Assembly: GCF_049537125.1 (NCBI RefSeq)
Contig: NZ_JBMVQY010000003.1
Coordinates: forward strand, 484,991-548,990
Reading direction: 5' to 3'
Origin: Limisphaera sp026417315
GTDB taxonomy: Bacteria > Verrucomicrobiota > Verrucomicrobiia > Limisphaerales > Limisphaeraceae
DNA: 64,000 bases
In this document: positions 57,486 to 64,000 of the stretch, one piece after another
Numbering within the stretch: the stretch's first letter is position 1
How the letters are laid out: every line of letters begins with the position of its first letter
Notes under the pieces: generated by a model
Told to the model about the DNA's origin: nothing
The model's input: the letters and a program-made list of their open reading frames with translations, nothing else
Databases searched by the model: none
Translations under genes and position numbers: made by a program

Positions 57486-59717
57486 ATGAGACACTTGATT
57501 GGGGGTCCGACTGAAGTCGCCAGCGGCAGCCGATGTCCCTCCCCAGGTGCCCGAATTGGCCGGGGCCGGCGTTTGTTGTTCGTCCCCCGGGCGCTCCTGC
57601 TCCTGGCCCTGGGAACCCTGCTTTCGACCGCACAAGTCCCGTTCGTTTACGAGAGCCCGCTGGAGTTCTTTGCCTCGGGCGATTTCGACGGGGACGGCCG
57701 GATGGACCTCGTCATCGTGGACAAGTCGAGCGGTAAATGTCGTTTCGCCTACCAGCTCCAGCCCGGCCAATACACGTGGGCCGAGGACAACCGGGCCAGT
57801 GGCGTGCGCGGCGTCACCGGCATCAGCGTGGGCCGACTTCTCCACCCGCAGCGCGATGCCCTGGCCATCACCTCCGCGGATGCCAACCTCCTGGTTTTGC
57901 TCGAAGCGCCCTCGCCAACCATGGCCTCCCAGCCGCGCGAGGTTCCCCTGGAGGTCATGGGGCCCAACGTGGTGCTGGCTTGCGAGATCGGTGGAGAGGG
58001 AAACACCCCGCTGGCTGACCTGATCCTCGGCAGCATTTACAACAGCCCGGATCCCAATTTGATCACGTTGCTGCGCAACACGGGCACGCAGCTCCGCAGC
58101 CTGTCCCAGTTCCCCATCGAACACCCGGTGGCCCGACCCAATCGCCTCAGCCTGGGGACCAATCTGGCCGAAGTTGCCCTCGGCCTCGTGGGCGATCCGC
58201 CTTCCGAACTGGTGTTGAGCCGGTTTGACACCGGACAACCGGAGGTGCTTGGCAATGTGCCTGATCTGCCCCCGGGCACCGCCTATGCCATCGCCCACCT
58301 GCGCGCGACCGGGCTGCCTGACTTCATCTTTTACCAGCCGGGGCAACCGGGGCTGCGACTTCGTCCGGTCACGCACGCCGACCGTTACAGTGTCGCTTTT
58401 GGGGCGGAAACCCGCCTCGAGTGGTCCAGGCCCGTGGACAACGTTTTTGTCCTTCCCGGACCCCCTCCGCAGAGACTCTTGATCCTTTCCGAGGAAGGTC
58501 AGCAGGCCGCCCTCGTACAGTTCGAGGCGCCGGACCGGCTTCGCACGCTCAAAGAACTCGGCTCGGGCCTCGAACGATTTACCGGTGCACTGCCCGTGCC
58601 TGAAGGGGTGTTCTTGTTGTTTGCCCCCACCAACCACCGCCCGAGCTGGCGCTACCAGTTCTGCACCGCCACCGGCGAGACCGAGGGCCAGCCGGCCGGA
58701 CTCCTTCCCTCCCTGGCGGATAGCGACGTCAACACCATCCCGGCCATCTATCAGGCCATCATGGCCAAGTTGGACGTCCGCACCGAAGCCGAGATGAAGC
58801 CCTACACCAACACCATCCCCGGCACCCAGGTCCGTTATGTCATGATCCCTGTGCCCGGCGGCGAGTTCATCATGGGCAGTCGCGACGACGACCCGGAAGG
58901 CCGCCCGGACGAACGACCCGCGCACAGGGTCCGAATCGCGCCCTTCTGGATCGGGATGTGCGAGGTGACCTGGAACGAGTTTGAGCTGTTCATGTACCCG
59001 GACGACGAAAAGCGCATCCGACAGGAACTGGGGGTCGAAAACCCCACCGACCCACTGGCCGATGCCGTCGCCCGTCCCTCCAAGCCCTACACGGAGATGA
59101 GCTTCGGCATGGGGAAGGACGGCTACCCGGCGATCAGCATGACCCACCACGCGGCCAACAAGTATTGCCAGTGGCTCAGCGCCAAAACGGGGCATTTTTA
59201 CCGGCTGCCCACCGAGGCCGAGTGGGAATACGCCTGCCGCGCCGGCACCACGACGGCCTATTCGTTTGGCGACGATGTAACCCTGCTCGATCAGTACGCG
59301 TGGTACGAGGACAACAGCGACTTCAAGTATCAAAAGGTCGGCCGCAAAAAGCCCAACCCGTGGGGCTTGTACGACATGCACGGCAATGTCGCCGAATGGT
59401 GCCTCGACCAGTACGAACCCTACGAGAAACTCCTGGCCCCGGGCACGGAAGTGCTGGTCAACCCGTGGAATCGCGCCACCCGGCCCTATCCCCACGTCAC
59501 CCGCGGCGGTTCGTACGACGATCCTCCCTGGCGATTGCGCAGCGCGGCCCGCCGGCCGTCCGACCGCTCCTGGAAAATGCGCGATCCCCAGTTGCCCAAG
59601 AGCATCTGGTGGTTGACCGATGCGCCTTTCGTGGGCTTCCGCATCGTTCGGCCCCTCGAAGTCCCACCGCCTGAGGAAATGAAGAAATACTGGATCAGCG
59701 GCACCGAGCGGGATTGA
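57486..59717 (+). CDS. Exported propeller-like domain plus formylglycine-generating-enzyme-type (SUMF1) domain, cysteines absent
   Basis: About 743 residues if the ATG at 57486 is used; the frame is open further upstream and the true start is uncertain. A signal sequence (LLFVPRALLLLALGTLLSTAQ) lies near residues 30-50. The next ~370 residues begin with a FG-GAP/VCBS-like calcium loop (SGDFDGDGRMDLVIVD) and look like a beta-propeller. The C-terminal ~280 residues are a SUMF1/FGE fold: MIPVPGGEFIMGSRDDDPEG, RLPTEAEWEYACRAGTTTAY, GLYDMHGNVAEWCLDQYEPY and GFRIVR. The catalytic Cys pair of true FGEs is missing (RGGSYDDPPWRLRSAARR), so it is a binding or structural relative. Confidence 0.85.
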   Translation: MRHLIGGPTEVASGSRCPSPGARIGRGRRLLFVPRALLLLALGTLLSTAQVPFVYESPLEFFASGDFDGDGRMDLVIVDKSSGKCRFAYQLQPGQYTWAEDNRASGVRGVTGISVGRLLHPQRDALAITSADANLLVLLEAPSPTMASQPREVPLEVMGPNVVLACEIGGEGNTPLADLILGSIYNSPDPNLITLLRNTGTQLRSLSQFPIEHPVARPNRLSLGTNLAEVALGLVGDPPSELVLSRFDTGQPEVLGNVPDLPPGTAYAIAHLRATGLPDFIFYQPGQPGLRLRPVTHADRYSVAFGAETRLEWSRPVDNVFVLPGPPPQRLLILSEEGQQAALVQFEAPDRLRTLKELGSGLERFTGALPVPEGVFLLFAPTNHRPSWRYQFCTATGETEGQPAGLLPSLADSDVNTIPAIYQAIMAKLDVRTEAEMKPYTNTIPGTQVRYVMIPVPGGEFIMGSRDDDPEGRPDERPAHRVRIAPFWIGMCEVTWNEFELFMYPDDEKRIRQELGVENPTDPLADAVARPSKPYTEMSFGMGKDGYPAISMTHHAANKYCQWLSAKTGHFYRLPTEAEWEYACRAGTTTAYSFGDDVTLLDQYAWYEDNSDFKYQKVGRKKPNPWGLYDMHGNVAEWCLDQYEPYEKLLAPGTEVLVNPWNRATRPYPHVTRGGSYDDPPWRLRSAARRPSDRSWKMRDPQLPKSIWWLTDAPFVGFRIVRPLEVPPPEEMKKYWISGTERD

Positions 59718-59806
59718 ACCGGAACTTCGCGTGAAGTTTTCCCTTCCGTCCAACGTCCGAAGCTGTAAAACCGATTCGGAAGAAAACAGGAACCAAACCA
59801 AGCACT

Positions 59807-61135
59807 ATGAAGGACCAGCAAGCCACAACCACCACCCCGGCGGTCAGCCGCCGGCAGTTCCTCAAAACCTCCTCCCTTGCCGCCGCCACGGCGGCCGCCG
59901 CGGTGAGTTTTCCCGCCGTGGTTCGTGCCCAGGCCAGACCCACGTTGAACGCGGTGATCATCGGCATCGGCGGCCGCGGCGGCGGCGCCGGAAATGACTT
60001 CCTCGAAGCGGCCAAGATTGTGGGAGTCGAAGCCAGGATCGTTGCCGTGGCCGACATTTTTCCGGACCAAGCGCGCCGCGGTCACCAACATTTCGGGCTG
60101 CCCGAGGACAAATGTTTCAGCGGATTCGACGCCTATCTCAAGGCGCTCGAGCAGCCCGGCGTGAACTATGCCATCCTGGCCGCGCCCCCCGGATTCCGTC
60201 CGGCTCACTTCAAGGCCTGCGTGGAACGCGGCGTGCATGTGTTCATGGAAAAACCGGTGGCGGTGGACGGTCCGGGCTGCCGCATCATGTACGCCGCCGG
60301 CGAAGAGGCTCAACGCAAGGGCCTCAAAGTCGCCGCCGGCACCCAACGCCGTCACCAGGCCAGCTACATCGAAACCATCAAGCGAATCTGGGACGGCGCC
60401 ATCGGCGACATCACCGCCCTGCGCGCTTACTGGGTGAACGGCGGACCCATCTGGCATCGCGGGGATCGCGGCAATACCGACCTCGAAAAACAGATCCACA
60501 ACTGGTATCACTACATCTGGCTTTGCGGGGATCACATCGTCGAACAGCACGTCCACAACATCGACGTCTGCAACTGGATCATGAAAGATCACCCCATCCG
60601 CGCCTGGGGCATGGGCGCGCGCCAGCAGTTGGGGGACAAATCCGGCGAGATTTGGGACAACTTCGCGGTGGAATTCGAGTACCGCAACGGCGTGCGCATG
60701 CACAGTTATTGCGGCCAGATCAAGCGTTCCTGGGCCTCCGTGAGTGAAGCCGTCGTCGGCACGCGGGGCACTGCAGACCCCGCGGGCCTGATCCGACCCG
60801 CCGGCGACAAACCCATCCGCGTTCGGCCCGAAGGCCGCAACCCCTACGTTCAGGAGCACGTGGACCTCATCGAGGCCATCGTCAAGGGCACCGAGCTCAA
60901 CGAAACCAAGAACGTCACCGACAGCACCTTGACCGCCATCATGGGCCGCGAAGCCGCCTACAGCGGGGCAGCCGTCCAGTGGGACGACATCTTGAATTCC
61001 AACTTCAAGTACGGGCCGGAGCTGGTTTACACCGACTGCTCCAAGATGACGTGGGGACCGTTCCGCACGCTCAAACCGCCCATGCCCGGCATCCACGACA
61101 TCTTCAAGAATCCGCCTTCGGTGCCCACGGTCTAG
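59807..61135 (+). CDS. Tat-exported Gfo/Idh/MocA family oxidoreductase
   Basis: A protein of 442 residues. The Tat signal is SRRQFLKTSSLAAATAAAAV (residues 14-33), with cleavage predicted after VVRAQA. The NAD(P)-binding Rossmann fold has AVIIGIGGRGGGAGNDF, and the family lysine is in FMEKPVAVDG. GTQRRHQASYIETIKRI and HNIDVCNW follow in the C-terminal domain, with the His probably catalytic. The substrate is likely a sugar or polyol in the periplasm. Such Tat-dependent members are very common in Verrucomicrobia and Planctomycetes. The ATG has AGGAACC upstream, and the gene lies 90 bases after the FGE-like gene. Confidence 0.92.
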   Translation: MKDQQATTTTPAVSRRQFLKTSSLAAATAAAAVSFPAVVRAQARPTLNAVIIGIGGRGGGAGNDFLEAAKIVGVEARIVAVADIFPDQARRGHQHFGLPEDKCFSGFDAYLKALEQPGVNYAILAAPPGFRPAHFKACVERGVHVFMEKPVAVDGPGCRIMYAAGEEAQRKGLKVAAGTQRRHQASYIETIKRIWDGAIGDITALRAYWVNGGPIWHRGDRGNTDLEKQIHNWYHYIWLCGDHIVEQHVHNIDVCNWIMKDHPIRAWGMGARQQLGDKSGEIWDNFAVEFEYRNGVRMHSYCGQIKRSWASVSEAVVGTRGTADPAGLIRPAGDKPIRVRPEGRNPYVQEHVDLIEAIVKGTELNETKNVTDSTLTAIMGREAAYSGAAVQWDDILNSNFKYGPELVYTDCSKMTWGPFRTLKPPMPGIHDIFKNPPSVPTV

Positions 61136-61660
61136 GACACCCGGCGATAGTTGCTTCAGCCTGCCCACGACGGCCCACCGACTCCGGGTGGGCCGTCGGC
61201 CTTTCGAAAGCCATGGCGGTTTGCCTGCAACGGGCTCGCCCCAGCTTCCATCGTCTCGTTTCAGGACAGCATCCGTCGAACTTCAGCCACGCGACGCCCG
61301 ATTTCGTCGAGTCTCTGGCCTGGATTCGGCTTTGAAGTGCAGATCCCTCGACTCGGCACGGAGGATGCTCTGAGTGCAAGCATGAAAACGACATTGCAGT
61401 GCAGCGAACCCATTGCGATGTCGCACGCCGTTTCGGACCTTCCATGTCCGAAACACAACGTCCCGCCTTCAAATCCCTCTGCGTGAGGGTTTTGCCCTCC
61501 CGCGCGCTTCTGAACTTGGGTTTGGTTCTGGCGGCCGGCGCAAGCCGGCCGCCGGTTCTTTCTCGCCACTGACCCGCCCGGCAATTCTTGCTCAGTTTGG
61601 GCAATTTGGTTCAGCCCGGGTTGAGCCCGCCTCCATCGGCCCGGTGCGATGCCTGCCGTC
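61136..61660. other. Spacer between convergent genes
   Basis: About 525 bases. It contains a good hairpin terminator at 61168-61198; the rest has no supported gene. Confidence 0.5.
61168..61198 (+). terminator. Hairpin terminator after the Gfo/Idh gene
   Basis: CGACGGCCCACC (61168-61179) pairs perfectly with GGTGGGCCGTCG (61187-61198) around a 7-base loop, followed by GCCTTTCG. It lies 32 bases after the stop codon. Confidence 0.8.
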
Positions 61661-62809
61661 CTAGCGCCCCTCCATGGGTACAAACACCGCACATACCGGG
61701 CGCGGCACCCGGATCACATGACCCGTGAACACGAGCCGTCCCGAGCCAGCTTCCACCCGGAAAACCGCCACCTGGTCACTGTCCTGGTTCTCCACCAAAC
61801 ACCAGCGACCTGACGGATCGATGGCGAAATGCCGCGGCGTCCGACCCTCCGTGGGCACGTGCCCCAGCAGTCGCACGCCTTCGCTTTGCTCGTCCACGGC
61901 AAACATGGCCAGGGAATCGTGCCCGCGGTTTGACGCATACACAAACCGCCCCGACGGATGCACGGCCACTTCTGCCGTTGTGTTGTTGGCGGCATCGAAA
62001 CCCTCGGGCAGTGTGGAGACCGTGGCCAACGCCTCCAGGGTCCCGCCACGGCGGTTCCAACGGCACACGGTGAGGGTGCTGTTGAGTTCATTGAGCACGT
62101 ACGCCCATCGGCCGTTGGGATGAAACGCCAAATGCCGCGGACCGGACCCGGCGGGCAGGGCCATGAAAGGTGGATCGTGGGGCGCCAGTTCGCCGGTCCG
62201 CGCCTGCCACCGGTACACCCGGACCTGATCGATCCCCAGGTCACAAACCAGCACATGGGCCCCGTCCGGGCTGGGGATGGCTTGATGCGCATGCGGCCCC
62301 CGTTGCCGCTGCGGATGCGCCCCAGAGCCAGTGTGCGCGATCACCGTTTTCGCCACGCCCACGTGCCCTTCCCGGTCCAGCGGGAGCACCGCAACACTGC
62401 CGCTGCTGTAGTTGGCCACAAAGACCGACCGTCCGCGCGGTTCCAGCGCCAGATGACAGGGACCGTCCCCGCCGGAGGACTGCTCGTTCAGTTGCCGCAG
62501 CTTGCCCGTCCGTCGGTCCGTCGCGTAAGCCACCACGCGTCCGGCCCGACCTTTGCCATCCCCCAGCTCGCTGACGGAGTAAAGAAACCTCTCCTTCGGG
62601 TGGACGGCCAGGAAACTGGGATGGGGAACCTCTGCAGCCAGTTGGGGCGGCGTCAGGCGGCCTCGAATGGGATCGAAGCGGGAAACATAAATGCCCCGGC
62701 TGCCCGAGCCCGTGTACGTTCCGAAATACACCCACCAGTCTTGCGCCGCGGAAGGGGAAGGGAATTGCGTCAGGCAGGCCAGGCCCAGGCAGAACAACAT
62801 CCGTTGCAT
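61661..62809 (-). CDS. Lactonase family beta-propeller (6-phosphogluconolactonase-like), exported
   Basis: A protein of 382 residues. The signal peptide is MQRMLFCLGLACLTQFPSPS ending near SAAQ. The seven-bladed propeller of the Pgl/lactonase family (PF10282) shows repeated FGTYTGSGSRGIYVSRFDP, HPSFLAVHPKERFLYSVSE, ANYSSGSVAVLPLD, GPRHLAFHPNGRWAYVLNEL and GRFVYASNRGHDSLAMFAVD. The typical member hydrolyses 6-phosphogluconolactone, but an exported protein is more likely to act on other lactones or sugar derivatives. The ATG at 62809 has CTCC before it but no canonical Shine-Dalgarno site. Confidence 0.88.
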   Translation of the reverse strand: MQRMLFCLGLACLTQFPSPSAAQDWWVYFGTYTGSGSRGIYVSRFDPIRGRLTPPQLAAEVPHPSFLAVHPKERFLYSVSELGDGKGRAGRVVAYATDRRTGKLRQLNEQSSGGDGPCHLALEPRGRSVFVANYSSGSVAVLPLDREGHVGVAKTVIAHTGSGAHPQRQRGPHAHQAIPSPDGAHVLVCDLGIDQVRVYRWQARTGELAPHDPPFMALPAGSGPRHLAFHPNGRWAYVLNELNSTLTVCRWNRRGGTLEALATVSTLPEGFDAANNTTAEVAVHPSGRFVYASNRGHDSLAMFAVDEQSEGVRLLGHVPTEGRTPRHFAIDPSGRWCLVENQDSDQVAVFRVEAGSGRLVFTGHVIRVPRPVCAVFVPMEGR

Positions 62810-64000
62810 GCACCGGAGAAAGCACGGACGGGTCGGCCGGGCAAGCCTCGATTCACGAACACTTCGAAGACGTACCGATCCCGTTCATTCATCCGCCGCA
62901 TCGCCGGCGCAGCGCAACCGCAGGGCAGGCTCGCCAAAGAATTCCCGCTTTTTTCCAAAAAACGGCGCGAGGGCGACCCTCTCATCCCCGCCTCCACAAG
63001 CGCACTTGGGCAGCCCTTGGTGGGCCTTTCTGCTGTCGCCCAAAGGCTGCAAGTCGTCGAGGTCGTGACTTGGCACCACCGGGGGTGAAAGCTTTGCTCC
63101 CACGTTCGAGTGCGCTCGGGAGCTGCCAAAGAACCGGGAATCCGAAGCTTCGGGCTGGATCCTGGCTATGATTCCTCCGGGCCCCGCACGAGCTCTGTCG
63201 ACCCTCCTGTGATGCGGTGGCTTTTCGGGCCGTGCCAAATTCGCGGCTGCCCTCCCGACCGAGGGTGAGCCGGGCTCTGGTACCTCGTCGCGCGCCGCGC
63301 CGCGCAGCCGGTCCGTCCAGGGTCTTCGACCCGGCGCCTTTCAGGTTTCGAGCATCGGGTGCTTGCGTTCTCGATGTATCGGTCCGGAGGTGACGCAAGC
63401 CACCCGCACATTTCTTGGGCGTCCCGGTGTCTTTCGTTATCGCGAGCCGGGGCCGGCTGGTCATGGTTCGCTCCGGAGGAGGGCGCAGTGCGGACCAATC
63501 CCTGGGGGGCCGGCGACTCGTTCGGGGTCGTGCTGCACCGTGGCACCGGCCCTGTTGCAGAAGGGCCTTCCGTTCGGTAATCGGAAGTGGGGACTGCCGG
63601 ATGAAACACGCGGGCGCGGCCTGATGGCACCAGACGACCAGGGGAGGCTCGCTTCGGCGGTCCGGCAGTGTGGGGACAGCGATCGAGCCCCGGCTGATGA
63701 GGTGCGCCCCGGCCGACCCTGTGGATTCGCCCGGCGGGCACCACCGATTCCAGAGGCGGGCCGGTGCGTCCCGGCTGCAACTGCGAATCGGCGTTTTGCG
63801 GGCAGAGGTTGTGCTCGATCACCCGCTCGTTCTCCTTTGAAATGGTTTCACACTATCGGACATCGCGGGTCGATGGCTCATGGCGGTCCAACACCCGGGG
63901 GGCGGGGGGCTGAGGGTAGGATTTTTTGTCGCTGGTCAAGCGGGAGGGGTGGGGTACTTTGGGGGTGGGTATGCAGGGTGGTTTTGACACGATTGAGTCG
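62810..64000. other. Gene-poor right end of the window
   Basis: About 1.2 kb without a supported gene. Minus-strand frames (for example 63166-63822) and short plus-strand ones are Arg/Pro/Gly-rich, typical of GC bias. A TTGACA at 63984-63989 near the edge may be the -35 box of a gene outside the window. Confidence 0.4.

Noticed and set aside
63166..63822. A 218-codon minus-strand frame at the right edge
   Set aside because: Pro/Arg/Gly-rich, no start signal, no motif. Treated as a GC-bias frame.

Overview
The window is high-GC (roughly two thirds G+C by eye) chromosomal DNA from a Gram-negative-type bacterium. Lipid A and LPS genes (kdsA, an lptA/lptC-like gene, lptB, lpxK, an LpxL-type acyltransferase) show an outer membrane. 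A prepilin with an H-Xn-DG-like tail, a Tat-exported Gfo/Idh/MocA oxidoreductase, a sulfatase-modifying-factor-fold protein, DUF4912, HPr kinase beside lptB and Rhs relics of a characteristic type together suggest the Verrucomicrobiota, perhaps a Limisphaera-like lineage. That placement is inference from gene content.

Layout. 1-9.4 kb: end of a GlcD-type flavoprotein, an OGG1-type glycosylase, a PAP2-GT39 fusion, a radical SAM enzyme, a squalene/phytoene synthase, argH and a receiver-metallohydrolase fusion. 9.4-13.3 kb: a beta-barrel porin, a stand-alone CBM48 protein and a YdjC/ChbG-type deacetylase. 13.3-23.9 kb: dnaE, divergent from a NarL-type regulator, a prepilin and a zinc-finger/propeller protein, then rpoD and a UPF0173 hydrolase. 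23.9-30.4 kb: a decayed accessory island with two copies of an Rhs core (one ending in a Cys-rich tip followed by a lipoprotein gene), an IS5-type transposase relic, and a diverged ~120-bp repeat at each end. 30.4-37.6 kb: kdsA, lptA/C-like, lptB, hprK, a membrane protein and a DUF72 protein. 37.6-42.6 kb: DUF4912, a small membrane protein, a GH57 enzyme and a HAD-UbiA protein. 43-53.7 kb: a hybrid histidine kinase, a BioF-like enzyme, two small DUF proteins, lpxK and an acyltransferase, a SurA-like chaperone, pdxA, tadA and a NUDIX protein. 54.4-62.8 kb: a glycosidase-glycosyltransferase fusion, an FGE-like protein, a Tat-dependent oxidoreductase and a lactonase-type propeller. The last 1.2 kb holds no gene I can support.

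How the genes relate. The LPS genes form two clusters covering Kdo synthesis, LPS transport and lipid A completion, with a SurA-like chaperone beside the second. GH57, CBM48 and DUF4912 point to alpha-glucan metabolism. Two observations cut across the window. First, about ten genes have a recognisable sigma-70 type promoter whose -10 box ends only 6-13 bases before the start codon, with no Shine-Dalgarno sequence, so leaderless or nearly leaderless mRNAs are predicted. Second, a diverged ~120-bp repeat recurs in at least four intergenic sites and brackets the Rhs/IS island.
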